Positions 9,101 to 16,134 of a stretch of DNA of 64,000 nucleotides are shown here, piece after piece. A model generated the notes under the pieces. That model did not search any database, had not been told where the DNA came from, and saw nothing but the letters and a program-made list of their open reading frames with translations. The stretch's first letter is position 1; every line of letters starts with the position of its first letter. Origin of the DNA: JACADW01 sp963747985 (GTDB lineage: Bacteria; Acidobacteriota; UBA6911). A program made the position numbers and the translations under genes. The stretch covers positions 62,001 to 126,000 of the forward strand of contig CAVVHG010000013.1 in NCBI GenBank assembly GCA_963747985.1, in the 5' to 3' direction.

Positions 9101-10026
9101 CTTACCCCAAGGACTTTCGCACGACCTTCGACGCGAAGCTTACTCTGGGCGGCAATCCTAATTACCAGATACTCTCGGGGCAGGTCGAGGTGGCGCGTGC
9201 GGAATACCTGCGCCCGATCAGCCTCCTCGAGCAGGTGGCAAGGCGAAGCGGCGGCACCGGGGCGCTCGTATCAGACCCTGCCTTGAGCGGGCTGCGCCTG
9301 AACCTCGACCTGCAATCGAATCAGGGCCTGGTGATCGACGATGAGACCGTGCAGTTGCGCGGCAGCTTTCTCTTGAGGCTTCGCGGCACGCCGGCCTATC
9401 CGTCGCTCGTCGGTTACATGGAAGCCAACGAGGGATCCATCATGTTCCGGGGGAATCGTTTCGAGTTTGTGTTCGCCCGGGCAGAGTTCTACGACAGGAG
9501 CCGGATCAACCCGAACCTGAACGCGCGTGCCGAAGTGGACCTCAAACGTTACCGCCTGGTCCTGGACGTCAAAGGCCCGCTGGACAAACTCGTCTTCAAC
9601 CTGACTTCGGATCCACCGCTCCCGACGGTTGATGCGGTTTCACTGCTGGCATCCGGGCAGAGAGGCGGCGTCGCCGAGAGCGATATCCGCCGCCAGTCGG
9701 AGGTGGCCGGCCTGAGCGCTGCGGGGCTCCTCTCCGAGGGGATCACCGGCGGCCTGTCCAGGCAGGTCGAGAAAGTCTTCGGGTTCCAGAACTTCCGCGT
9801 AGATCCGTTTCTGGCGGGAGCGGACAATGACCCGACGGCGAGAGTGACGATCACGCGCAGGATTTCCAAGGACGTGCTCGTCACTTACTCGCGCAACCTG
9901 TCGCAGTCGCAGGACCAGATCGTGATCCTCGAATTCGATGTTACGAAGGACCTCTCGATCGTGGCGACGCAGGACGAGAATGGCGGTTACGGGCTGGACT
10001 TCCAGTTTCGCAAGCGCATCAGGTGA
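6112..10026 (+). CDS. tamB: TamB/DUF490 translocation and assembly module protein
   Basis: A 1304-residue protein. ATG 6112 overlaps the preceding stop and is followed by an uncleaved signal anchor (about residues 9-32). The long middle section is a monotonous beta-rich repeat (alternating hydrophobic strands such as LDLNLQSNQGLVIDDE), and the last ~300 residues match the TamB C-terminal domain: AEYLRPISLLEQVARR, GTPAYPSLVGYMEANEGSIM, DVKGPLDKLVFNLTSDPPLP, then VFGFQNFRVDPF. TamB-like proteins form inner-membrane anchored hydrophobic grooves that reach the outer membrane, take part in outer membrane protein insertion, and are linked to phospholipid transport. Its position behind a BamA/TamA homologue supports a Tam-like complex. 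Confidence 0.9.
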   Translation: MKIRWRVIRWLCVVLLMALIAALGSLVWYLQSDAFQALARAEIVNRLQGATGMDVGLEQLRIDILNRKFLVRGFTMNPRQGKEGTFRLSLDEATGRFHLGVLIRMKPHISELVLVRPHIWLVSGAGSSTWRPDAFLKVFKRSLDLAIGKAVVRDGSLEVNNRRIPFTVDLEDLVCNITYLRSLDNYEVRLGYRNGRFDFAGRQIWYDLDSELRAGLGGLEFKSIRIRHDGSVLTGEGSLRDWESPVLTLEMRGPLAGQDLSLADEALNEARGTAQANLRLKWDHEGFRMTGEFTAAEAEYRSVRLSGLRGAFEIRDEVLQLRDVAVGIGSGSVKFDGVLQLASRNPAPHRARISATGVPLRDAAAILRLPEIAFENAADADATVAWRHGSRDLSFHATTRLHGLPLTQPGPSRRLALDGTADISYEKGVWSISNASLQSPFTTVTASSAGDSDFRIHMATSRIAEPMSLLQALSSEIASLVREEPEIMESTGTFSVDGMVHLSRETSATFTGRLAVQDGRWRSYRADSLVAETSWDGKALELKSLKGQLAGQSIDGDLELRRPESEGGGYHLAFQGAVKRLSISSLREFGLDLSPDVAGILSLEGAVAYDGAVWTGRGTLEVADLVLGKEKFDSVRCRARLNQDRLDIMEAVLLRGSAEAHIQGNITRRDRAMKLALRLEGLSLNEIPGLTESGVPIAGSISAAGFVAGTFQEPAFDGTFELKGLQYAALDLGGGSGTLKLAAGTLEATAATRSELGRLEGRARLSTGPGFAGTASLDFRDWNIQKLAPPETPRLLSDLSTALQGKLEIEGRFAEPSSLVLRGELDGARLKIRGYDLHNQGKIRFSMAGQKLHLDEAKFVGEGTDLTLSGDVPPPSAQGLNLKLTGNVNLKIADRLVERLRVAGSTQLDVRASGTLRNPEVIGQANLVGAQFDYSDVPFGLSGVEGKLVFSRDAVRLESVRGRMATGTFVVSGAAEHKTGEIRSFNLQINVRKARIPYPKDFRTTFDAKLTLGGNPNYQILSGQVEVARAEYLRPISLLEQVARRSGGTGALVSDPALSGLRLNLDLQSNQGLVIDDETVQLRGSFLLRLRGTPAYPSLVGYMEANEGSIMFRGNRFEFVFARAEFYDRSRINPNLNARAEVDLKRYRLVLDVKGPLDKLVFNLTSDPPLPTVDAVSLLASGQRGGVAESDIRRQSEVAGLSAAGLLSEGITGGLSRQVEKVFGFQNFRVDPFLAGADNDPTARVTITRRISKDVLVTYSRNLSQSQDQIVILEFDVTKDLSIVATQDENGGYGLDFQFRKRIR

Positions 10027-10080
10027 AACTGCGAAGCGATCCCAAGCTTTTTCCGAGCAGTGATGAGGGCTGTGAAGCGG

Positions 10081-10124
10081 GTCCGCGCCGCCGGCGCGGA
10101 CGCCGGTGCGTTGCGGCGCAACGC
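10081..10124 (+). promoter_or_regulatory. Two tandem hairpins between tamB and rplU
   Basis: GTCCGCGCC (10081-10089) and GGCGCGGAC (10093-10101) form a perfect 9-pair stem with a 3-base loop; GCGTTG (10108-10113) and CAACGC (10119-10124) form a second stem. There is no T-tract, so they may end tamB transcription by another route or be an upstream element of rplU. They lie upstream of the proposed rplU -35, which argues against their being part of the rplU leader. Confidence 0.4.
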
Positions 10125-10158
10125 GACCACTTTCTCCACACGCCGGTGAAATTAGGGG

Positions 10159-10187
10159 TTGCCCTTGCAGCCCGGATAAGCTATCTA
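10159..10187 (+). promoter_or_regulatory. Candidate promoter of rplU-rpmA
   Basis: TTGCCC (10159-10164) and TATCTA (10182-10187) are separated by 17 bases and lie 27 bases before the rplU start. The -35 is close to TTGACA; the -10 is weaker. A shifted -10 reading within TATCTATATGG is also possible. Confidence 0.4.
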
Positions 10188-10213
10188 TATGGGCTTTCCC
10201 TGGAGGGTGGCCT

Positions 10214-10531
10214 GTGTACGCAGTGATAATGAGCGGCGGGAAGCAGTACAGCGTGTCCGAGGGCGAAACTGTCCGGGTCGAAGAATTGGGAGTTGACTCG
10301 GGCTCCGAGGTCGAGTTCAAGGATGTCCTCCTCGTCCGCGCGGACGACAATACCTACATCGGCCAGCCGATGGTTGCAGGGGCTGTGGTGAAGGGAGTCG
10401 TCGAGAAGGTCGGCCAGGGCGACAAGGTTCTGGTCTTCAAGTACAAGAAGAAGAAGCAGTACCGACGCACCCGGGGGCACCGCCAACATTTCTCGGAAGT
10501 CAGGATCGAGAAGATCAGCGTCGCCCGGTAG
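10214..10531 (+). CDS. rplU: 50S ribosomal protein L21
   Basis: A 105-residue protein, the normal length for L21. It begins at GTG 10214 with a GGAGG ribosome site 7-8 bases upstream; a 36-codon upstream extension of the open frame is not L21-like and is rejected. The first residues YAVIMSGGKQYSVSEGE and the C-terminal KYKKKKQYRRTRGHRQHFSE are diagnostic: L21 contacts 23S rRNA through this basic loop. It is the first gene of the rplU-rpmA pair, the standard arrangement before obg. Confidence 0.97.
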   Translation: MYAVIMSGGKQYSVSEGETVRVEELGVDSGSEVEFKDVLLVRADDNTYIGQPMVAGAVVKGVVEKVGQGDKVLVFKYKKKKQYRRTRGHRQHFSEVRIEKISVAR

Positions 10532-10576
10532 CTGGACTTGCGGCGCTGGATCTGATCGCAGGAAATTGAGGGTCAA

Positions 10577-10837
10577 ATGGCACACAAGAAAGGCGTTGGA
10601 AGCTCCAGGAACGGTCGCGACAGTCAGCCCAAGATGCTGGGCGCGAAGCGTTTTGCGGGGCAGGCAGTGACCGGGGGGACGATCATCGTCCGCCAGCGGG
10701 GCACCCGCATCAAAGCCGGTTCCAACGTTGGAATCGGCCGTGATCACACTCTGTTCGCGAAAGTCAGCGGGATCGTTACCTACCAGGACCGCGGGCGGTT
10801 CGGCAGGTACGTACACGTCCAGCCCGAGTTGGCTTGA
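10577..10837 (+). CDS. rpmA: 50S ribosomal protein L27
   Basis: An 86-residue protein starting MAHKKGVGSSRNGRDS, with no N-terminal cleavage extension of the Firmicutes type. The mobile basic N-terminus of L27 reaches the peptidyl transferase centre. KRFAGQAVTGGTIIVRQRGTR and the GRDHTLFAKVSG segment are classical L27. It lies 45 bases after rplU and is followed by an intrinsic terminator, so rplU-rpmA can be made as a separate transcript from obg. Confidence 0.98.
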   Translation: MAHKKGVGSSRNGRDSQPKMLGAKRFAGQAVTGGTIIVRQRGTRIKAGSNVGIGRDHTLFAKVSGIVTYQDRGRFGRYVHVQPELA

Positions 10838-10872
10838 TCTGCGCCGACTTCGGCTCGAGGGCAGGTTTCCGG

Positions 10873-10900
10873 GGACCCCGCAAAGGGGTCCTTTTTATTT
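10873..10900 (+). terminator. Intrinsic terminator after rpmA
   Basis: GGACCCC (10873-10879), loop GCAAA and GGGGTCC (10885-10891) form a perfect 7-pair stem followed at once by TTTTTATTT. This is the clearest rho-independent terminator in the window. It uncouples the ribosomal protein genes from obg 32 bases downstream, or allows partial read-through. Confidence 0.88.
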
Positions 10901-10932
10901 CTCCCTGACGCATAGGGCGCAGCCCGCCAGCC

Positions 10933-11934
10933 ATGTTCATCGATGAAGCCAGAATCAGCGTGATCGCAGGCAAGGGAGGCAACGGGTGCATGGCCTTCCG
11001 CAGGGAGAAGTTCGTGCCTCGGGGTGGGCCGAGCGGAGGCGATGGCGGGCGTGGTGGAGACGTATACCTCGAATGTACAGACCGGGTGAACACGCTGCTC
11101 CATTTCCAGTACCGGCGGATCTTCAAGGCCGGCAGGGGTGCACACGGCGAGGGATCGCAGAGGCACGGGAAGGACGGAGAAGATCTGGTAATTCCGATCC
11201 CCCCGGGCACGCAGGTCTTCAGGGAACCGGAGCACGATCTCGTCCACGACTTCTCCAGGCCGGGCGAGAGAATTCTTGCCGCACGCGGCGGAGCGGGCGG
11301 GCGCGGCAACGCGCGGTTCGCGACCCCCACGCATCAGGCGCCACGGCGTGCTGAACCGGGGCGCCCCGGAGACCAGTTCGAACTGTCCCTCACGCTGAAG
11401 CTGATCGCCGATGTCGGCCTCCTCGGCTTCCCCAACGTCGGCAAATCGACTCTCATTTCGAGAATCAGCTCTGCCAGACCGAAAATCGCGGATTACCCCT
11501 TCACCACGCTGGAGCCACACCTCGGGGTCGTGGCCCTGGAAGGCTTCCGCAGTTTTGTCATTGCCGACATTCCGGGATTGATCGAGGGGGCGCACGAGGG
11601 TCATGGTCTGGGCGACAAGTTCCTCAAGCACATCGAGAGAACGAAGATCCTCGTCCATCTCATCGACGTTTCTCAGCCGCGCGATCCTGTTCAGGACTTC
11701 AAGACGCTCCTCCGCGAGCTCGAGCTGTTCAACAGCGACCTTGCACGCCGCCAGCAGGTGGTGCTGGCGTCCAAGATAGACGCCCTGCACGATCCCCGGA
11801 GCCTGACGCGCCTCAAGATCATGTGCGCGCGCCGCAAGATCCCGTATCATGCCATCTCGTCGGTCACGGGGCAGGGTATCGCCGAGCTTGTTCACCTGCT
11901 GGCCCGGATGCTCGGCCTCCAGCCGCCGTCGTGA
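10933..11934 (+). CDS. obg: Obg/CgtA ribosome-associated GTPase
   Basis: A 333-residue protein with the glycine-rich Obg fold (residues 1-157; FIDEARISVIAGKGGNG, GGPSGGDGGRGGDV) and a G domain: G1 GFPNVGKST (about 168-176), G2/switch TT at YPFTTLEPHLG, G3 DIPGLIEGAHEG. The G4 motif reads ASKID instead of NKxD, and there is no C-terminal OCT extension, as in many short Obg proteins. Obg takes part in late 50S assembly and stress control. It follows the ribosomal protein pair, and its TGA overlaps an ATG that is an alternative nadD start. Identification is secure; the G4 substitution is worth checking but common in this family. Confidence 0.95.
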   Translation: MFIDEARISVIAGKGGNGCMAFRREKFVPRGGPSGGDGGRGGDVYLECTDRVNTLLHFQYRRIFKAGRGAHGEGSQRHGKDGEDLVIPIPPGTQVFREPEHDLVHDFSRPGERILAARGGAGGRGNARFATPTHQAPRRAEPGRPGDQFELSLTLKLIADVGLLGFPNVGKSTLISRISSARPKIADYPFTTLEPHLGVVALEGFRSFVIADIPGLIEGAHEGHGLGDKFLKHIERTKILVHLIDVSQPRDPVQDFKTLLRELELFNSDLARRQQVVLASKIDALHDPRSLTRLKIMCARRKIPYHAISSVTGQGIAELVHLLARMLGLQPPS

Positions 11935-11993
11935 TGGTCTCGCTTGTTCAATCTTGTGATAGGATAGGCGCATTATTGGAGGGGACCGACTTT

Positions 11994-12680
11994 TTGACGG
12001 AGACCAGGCTGGGCGCGCTTGGCGGGAGCTTCAATCCGATTCACCTCGGGCACCTTTTTGTCGCCCGGCGAATCCGTGACCTGTTCCAGCTCCAGCGTGT
12101 TCACTTCATCGTGGCGGCGACGCCGCCCCACAAGCCTGCGGGGGGACTGATCCCCTTCACTCATCGGTACGCCATGGTGAGCCTGGCACTTGCCGGCACG
12201 CGTTTTTTTCTGCCGTCGATGGTCGAGTTGGACCCGCCCGCCAGCCCCTTCTCGGTGCATTCGCTCGAGAAACTCGACAAGAAGAACCGCGGAAAGCATG
12301 CCCGCCTGTTTTTCATTGCCGGCGGGGATTCTCTTCTCGATGTCGGCTCATGGCACGAGAGCGAACGCCTGCTGGCTTCCTATGATTTCGTTTTTGTGAC
12401 GCGTCCCGGCATCGATATCCCCGACCCGGCTGCGCTGATTCCCCGGGACGCGCGGGACAGCATGATCGACCTGAGAGACCGCCAGCCTGCTGAAATCCGC
12501 GCCGCCATCAGGGAGGCGGAAGCTGGCGGGGAACGTCGCATGTATCTTCTCGATGTCGGTGCGCCTGACATCTCCGCGTCGGAGATCAGGCGGTTGGTTG
12601 CGGCTGGGAGCCCTGTTGACAAACTGGTGCCCGCCAGAGTTCGAGAATACATAGAAAAACTAAACATCTACGGTGAGTAA
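11994..12680 (+). CDS. nadD: Nicotinate-nucleotide adenylyltransferase
   Basis: A 228-residue enzyme that adenylates nicotinate mononucleotide in NAD synthesis. The nucleotidyltransferase signature GGSFNPIHLGH sits near the N-terminus, followed by PPHKP and the C-terminal ISASEIRRLVAAG (ISxTxxR equivalent). I choose TTG 11994 because ATTGGAGGGG ends 9 bases upstream and the protein then starts TETRLGALGGSF, as is usual. ATG 11934, which overlaps the obg stop, would add 20 non-conserved residues. The gene overlaps rsfS by one base, a common nadD-rsfS pairing. Confidence 0.9.
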   Translation: MTETRLGALGGSFNPIHLGHLFVARRIRDLFQLQRVHFIVAATPPHKPAGGLIPFTHRYAMVSLALAGTRFFLPSMVELDPPASPFSVHSLEKLDKKNRGKHARLFFIAGGDSLLDVGSWHESERLLASYDFVFVTRPGIDIPDPAALIPRDARDSMIDLRDRQPAEIRAAIREAEAGGERRMYLLDVGAPDISASEIRRLVAAGSPVDKLVPARVREYIEKLNIYGE

Positions 12681-13063
12681 TGACAGAAGCATTGAGACTG
12701 GCGCTGACTGCCTTTGAAGACAAGAAGGCGTTCGACATCGTTCTCCTCGACATCTCGAAGGTCGCCAGCTTTGCCAGCTACTTTCTAATGTGTTCCGGAG
12801 ATTCCTCACGACAGATCCAGGCCATCGCGGACGAGGTGGAAAAGAAACTCAAGGAAAATGGGGTACGCCCCAACCACGTCGAAGGATACCGACACGCCGA
12901 GTGGATCCTCATGGATTATGTCGACCTTGTCGTTCACGTCTTTTCAAAGAGCGCCCGGGCCTATTACGATCTGGAAAGGCTCTGGCGGGACGGGAAGCGG
13001 CTCGATGCCCGGAAGGTCCTGAGCGCCAAGACCCGAAAGACGCCGACATCCCCCAGGAAGTAA
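12680..13063 (+). CDS. rsfS: Ribosomal silencing factor RsfS (YbeB/iojap)
   Basis: A 127-residue protein with the iojap family core: FDIVLLDISKVASFASYFLMCSGDSSRQIQAIADEVEKKL and EGYRHAEWILMDYVDLVVHVFSKSARAYYDLERLW. RsfS binds ribosomal protein L14 and blocks subunit joining when nutrients are short. Its ATG overlaps the nadD stop (TAATG), so the two are translationally coupled. A lysine-rich tail of about 20 residues follows the conserved domain. Confidence 0.95.
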   Translation: MTEALRLALTAFEDKKAFDIVLLDISKVASFASYFLMCSGDSSRQIQAIADEVEKKLKENGVRPNHVEGYRHAEWILMDYVDLVVHVFSKSARAYYDLERLWRDGKRLDARKVLSAKTRKTPTSPRK

Positions 13064-13103
13064 CGCGCCGGTGCCCGGCAATGCTGGCGGGGGGAACAGG
13101 GTA

Positions 13104-13132
13104 TTTACCACTTGGTCCTCTTCCTGTAGAAT
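13104..13132 (+). promoter_or_regulatory. Candidate promoter of rlmH
   Basis: TTTACC (13104-13109) and TAGAAT (13127-13132) are spaced by 17 bases and lie 36 bases before the rlmH start codon. Both hexamers are reasonable sigma-70 matches (4/6 and 5/6). Confidence 0.45.
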
Positions 13133-13168
13133 TTTCACTCAATTTTAGCCGAGAGGGTCGCCAGAGAG

Positions 13169-13639
13169 ATGCAGCTCAAGGTCCTCTGGGTAGGCAAGAC
13201 GAAAAATGCGTCGCTGCGTGCCCTGACCGAAGATTATCTCGCCCGGGTCCGCCATTTTTTCCCGTGTGAGGTAATGGAAATCCGCGACATGTCGAAGGCC
13301 CGTGGGGGGCGCGGCCCCGACTTGCTGGAAGCGGAGGCGGGAGAAATCTCGAGAGCGCTTCCCGCAGGCTGCAAGACGGTGGCACTTGACATCTCCGGCG
13401 ATGAGATGTCCTCCGGCGATTTTGCCCGGTGGGTGGGAGCGGAGCTGAATCGAGGCACCCGCACCCTCGCGTTTGTGATCGGCGGCCCGTCGGGAATTCA
13501 TGCGACGATCAGGGACGGGGCCCGGCTCAGGATTTCGTTTGGTAAGATGACTTGGACTCACGAGATGTGCCGCGTGCTTCTGCTGGAGCAGCTGTACAGG
13601 GCGGCCTGTATCCTGCGGAACATCCCGTATCATAAATAG
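13169..13639 (+). CDS. rlmH: 23S rRNA (pseudouridine-1915-N3)-methyltransferase RlmH
   Basis: A 156-residue SPOUT-family methyltransferase of normal length. Visible hallmarks are the N-terminal MQLKVLWVGKTK, the central VALDISGDEMSS, the SAM-binding knot segment LAFVIGGPSGIH, and the C-terminal WTHEMCRVLLLEQLYRAACILRNIPYHK, which carries the conserved C-terminal H and K. It methylates a pseudouridine in helix 69 of 23S rRNA. The neighbouring nadD-rsfS pair is a frequent companion, giving a ribosome maturation block. Identification is secure. Confidence 0.97.
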   Translation: MQLKVLWVGKTKNASLRALTEDYLARVRHFFPCEVMEIRDMSKARGGRGPDLLEAEAGEISRALPAGCKTVALDISGDEMSSGDFARWVGAELNRGTRTLAFVIGGPSGIHATIRDGARLRISFGKMTWTHEMCRVLLLEQLYRAACILRNIPYHK

Positions 13640-13658
13640 AGATTCCGGAGAATGGTTA

Positions 13659-14024
13659 ATGGACGCCAAGAAGCTGGCTTATTACAGGCAGAAGCTGCTT
13701 GACAAGCAGATTTCCCTCGCCAGCATGGTACAGCGAACCGAAGGATACAGCCGCGAGAAGGAACCCGAGATCCAGGACGTCGCTGACATGGCCGTCGAGT
13801 CCTACACGAAGGAGTTCAATTTCGGCAAGAGCTCGGGGGACCGGCGTGTCCTGCAGCTGATCCGCGAGGCCCTGGAGCGGATGGAGAACAAGACCTACGG
13901 AGCGTGCGTCCACTGCGAGAACCCGATTCAACCCAAGAGGCTCGATGCCGTGCCGTGGACGCAGCACTGCCTCGAGTGCCAGGCGCTGCTCGAAAAAGGT
14001 CTTCTGGACAACAACGAAGGTTGA
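13659..14024 (+). CDS. DksA/TraR-family zinc-finger protein
   Basis: A 121-residue protein with a helical N-terminal coiled-coil region and a C-terminal C4 zinc finger (CVHCENPIQPKRLDAVPWTQHCLEC; cysteines near 87, 90, 108 and 111). The PWTQHCLEC ending is typical of DksA/TraR. Members act in the secondary channel of RNA polymerase with ppGpp, but this short form lacks the obvious acidic DxxDxA tip, so a DksA-like rather than true DksA role is likely. It follows rlmH by 19 bases and precedes comF. Confidence 0.83.
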   Translation: MDAKKLAYYRQKLLDKQISLASMVQRTEGYSREKEPEIQDVADMAVESYTKEFNFGKSSGDRRVLQLIREALERMENKTYGACVHCENPIQPKRLDAVPWTQHCLECQALLEKGLLDNNEG

Positions 14025-14044
14025 TTCTTCCGGACTCTACCCCG

Positions 14045-14839
14045 GTGAGTTCGAAGCCTGCCTTGCCCTCTCACAGGCACCTGCCCGTTTCTCGCATCAG
14101 CCGGGCCTGTGACGGTATCCTCAACCTGGTCTTCCCGGACCGGTGCTTCCTCTGCGCCGCCCCGGTGGCCCGCCTGCGCGACTGCAGCATTTGCGGCGAC
14201 TGTTGGGGAAAAGCAGTCAGCCTGCGCCTGAATCCCCCGTGGTGCCCTTCGTGCGGCCTGCCATTTCAGATGCCCTTGACCGATGAGGGACACCTCTGCG
14301 GCGCGTGCAGCGTCCAAACGCCGCCGTTTTCGGGTGCCAGGTCCTTCGGATATTATGCCGCCCAATTGAGCCGGCTCGTGCAGGGATTCAAGTTCGAGCG
14401 GCGGAGGAATCTCGCAAAACCTCTTGCGTCGCTCCTTGCCGCAGCCTGCCTGGAAACCTGGCGGAGGGAGGCGTTCGATCTCGTTGTCCCGGTTCCTCTC
14501 CATCCGCGTCGCAGGCGTGAGCGCGGTTTCAACCAGGCGGCTCTGCTGGCAGCGGCTCTTCAGGAGCAACTGATATTGCCTTACTCGGAGTCGCCGCTCT
14601 CCCGTGTGCGGGACACCCTCCCGCAGGTTGGCCTGTCCGATGCCGAGAGGAGCCGCAATCTGCGATCCGCGTTCCGCTGCGATCGACCCGGTCTGGTTCG
14701 GAGCAAGCGCGTGCTGCTGGTCGATGACGTAATGACCACGGGCGCCACCGCGTCGAGCGCCACGGAAGCCCTGCTCGCGGCCGGGGCACGTTCGGTTTCC
14801 ATCCTCACCGTGGCACGGGCCGTCCCGGGAATTGGATGA
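14045..14839 (+). CDS. ComF-family double zinc-ribbon phosphoribosyltransferase-like protein
   Basis: A 264-residue protein. N-terminal cysteine pairs (CFLCAAP, CSICGDCW, CPSCGLPF, CGACS) form the zinc ribbons of ComF, followed by GYYAAQLSRLVQGFKFERR, VPVPLHPRRRRERGFNQA and the PRPP-binding loop RVLLVDDVMTTGAT near the C-terminus. ComF takes part in DNA uptake in competent bacteria, but many ComF homologues exist outside competence, and no other com gene is nearby. The start is uncertain: GTG 14045 is used here; TTG 14021, overlapping the previous stop behind GAAGG, would add eight residues. Confidence 0.88.
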   Translation: MSSKPALPSHRHLPVSRISRACDGILNLVFPDRCFLCAAPVARLRDCSICGDCWGKAVSLRLNPPWCPSCGLPFQMPLTDEGHLCGACSVQTPPFSGARSFGYYAAQLSRLVQGFKFERRRNLAKPLASLLAAACLETWRREAFDLVVPVPLHPRRRRERGFNQAALLAAALQEQLILPYSESPLSRVRDTLPQVGLSDAERSRNLRSAFRCDRPGLVRSKRVLLVDDVMTTGATASSATEALLAAGARSVSILTVARAVPGIG

Positions 14840-14930
14840 GACCGACTGTCGTTCGCCGCAAAACTCGATCCACCGCCACATCCCGTCCGACCTCAGCGGT
14901 CAGACGCTCTTCGGTCGAGTTCTGCGTGGC

Positions 14931-15032
14931 TTCGATGTCGGCATCGGAATCGGAGACGCAACCGGTATCGGCATTCGGAAGCCCACGGGTCTCGGAATCA
15001 CGTTCGCATCGGATCGATACCGATCCCGGGCG
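14931..15032. repeat. Palindromic hexanucleotide element, ATCGGn family, copy 1
   Basis: Between the convergent comF and Spy-like genes. The left arm (14931-14957) is built of the period-6 unit ATCGGn (GTCGGCATCGGAATCGGA) and the right arm (15006-15032) of its complement (CGATACCGATCCCG). About 12 of 16 core positions pair, with a loop of about 48 bases. The left arm resembles those at 30133 and 39427. Confidence 0.65.
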
Positions 15033-15091
15033 TAGTTACGATTGGCCGCACGGTGCAGCGAGGGCCAAAGCCGCGCTGCAGACGTACCCGG

Positions 15092-15496
15092 TCACTTGTC
15101 CGGCGGAGGCGGAGGATGGTTGCCCCTGCGCTTGTCGAGTTCTTTGAAGAACTCATCAAGGCGGGGCTTCTGGTCTGCGCGGAGCACCTGGCGGATCTGA
15201 TCGCGGGTCTGACGCCTGATTTCCAGATACTGGGGATGCACCTGCTCGGAGAGAGTCCGGAACCGTTCCCTGCTCTCGGCGATTATCGCCTCGAGTTTCG
15301 CTTTCTGCGACGAGTCCAGGGAGAGCGCCTGTGCCAGTTCCTCGACGATGTGGTGGGGACTGGGTGGTCTGCCTCCGTCCCTGCCGATGGCAGCGCCTGA
15401 CCGGCGCGCGTAGAGGTAGTACCCCAGCGCACCCGTGATGCCGCCGAGAATGAACGTCAACAACAGAACCAAGGTGGCGCTGGTTTTTGTCTTCAT
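15092..15496 (-). CDS. Spy/CpxP-like periplasmic protein (heavy-metal sensor-like)
   Basis: A 134-residue protein with an N-terminal hydrophobic anchor (about residues 8-28, ending near YYLYARR) and a helical periplasmic part: HHIVEELAQALSLDSSQKAKLEAII, then RTLSEQVHPQYLEIRRQTRDQIRQVL and DQKPRLDEFFKELDKRR. The pattern 'LxLxxxQxxxLxxI...' is that of Spy/CpxP/CnrX-like proteins, which bind unfolded proteins or metal. The C-terminus is proline-rich. It lies 23 bases downstream of an anti-sigma factor gene, suggesting a common envelope-stress function. Assignment to the broad family is reasonable, exact function unknown. Confidence 0.68.
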   Translation of the reverse strand: MKTKTSATLVLLLTFILGGITGALGYYLYARRSGAAIGRDGGRPPSPHHIVEELAQALSLDSSQKAKLEAIIAESRERFRTLSEQVHPQYLEIRRQTRDQIRQVLRADQKPRLDEFFKELDKRRGNHPPPPPDK

Positions 15497-15519
15497 ATCA
15501 CTCAGTGGCCTTCCGGGAT

Positions 15520-16023
15520 CTATTTGACGGGTACCGCGTTGAGATACCTGCCGCCCTGCTCCTGCTCTGCCAGCGTGTAGAGTACGACGTCATCGGTAAT
15601 GTCGCCGCGCTCAGCCCGGATGATTTGCTCCGGGCGGGTGGTCGGCGTAAAGATCCTCTCGTAGGACTGGTAGACGTCCGATTTGGGGACGGACAGCTGA
15701 GCGTACAAGAAGGCAGTAATAATCATCAGCGTGACGGCGCCAAGCGGCAGCAGGACCTGCCGCGACAGCCCCATTACGATCTGCCAGAAGGCGTTTCGGC
15801 GCACCTCCGGCTCTAGGTTTGCCTTGATCCTCTGGTAGAGATACGGAGAAGGTTTGGGCACGGGCAGGAACCTGCTGACCCTTCGTGGAATTGCCAAGAG
15901 TTGCAGTTCCCGGGTGCAGGAGTAGCAGACAGAGAGATGTGCGTCGAGCAGGCTCGCCTGAGCAGGAGGGAGCTCACCATCGATCCTGCGCGACAGCCAT
16001 TTACCAGCTTCCCTGCAGTTCAT
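15520..16023 (-). CDS. Putative zinc-finger (zf-HC2) anti-sigma factor
   Basis: A 167-residue protein with an N-terminal MNCREAGKWLSRRIDGELP and HLSVCYSC, the HxxxCxxC of anti-sigma zinc fingers (ZAS), one transmembrane helix at about residues 89-111 (LLPLGAVTLMIITAFLYA) and a periplasmic tail. Such proteins hold an ECF sigma factor at the membrane. No sigma-factor gene is found beside it: queA lies upstream. It is transcribed with the Spy-like gene, so it may respond to envelope stress. A sigma partner encoded elsewhere or a role as a general zf-HC2 membrane protein are both possible. Confidence 0.72.
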   Translation of the reverse strand: MNCREAGKWLSRRIDGELPPAQASLLDAHLSVCYSCTRELQLLAIPRRVSRFLPVPKPSPYLYQRIKANLEPEVRRNAFWQIVMGLSRQVLLPLGAVTLMIITAFLYAQLSVPKSDVYQSYERIFTPTTRPEQIIRAERGDITDDVVLYTLAEQEQGGRYLNAVPVK

Positions 16024-16076
16024 CCTCGTATCCTCTCACTCATAGAATACGTTCCCGGGAAGCGCATATTTCACTC

Positions 16077-16133
16077 CCGTTTCGGGGCTTATCGTCAGAA
16101 ACGGCCCCGTCTGTAAACGGATTCAGCAGACGG
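16077..16133 (-). terminator. Two hairpins between queA and the anti-sigma gene
   Basis: On the minus strand, directly after the queA stop, CCGTCTG and CAGACGG form a 7-pair stem (16127-16133 with 16107-16113). A second inverted repeat, CCGTTTC with GAAACGG, follows (16098-16104 with 16077-16083). There is no clear T-run. They may attenuate read-through or be an operator for the anti-sigma gene. Confidence 0.4.
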
Positions 16134-16134
16134 G

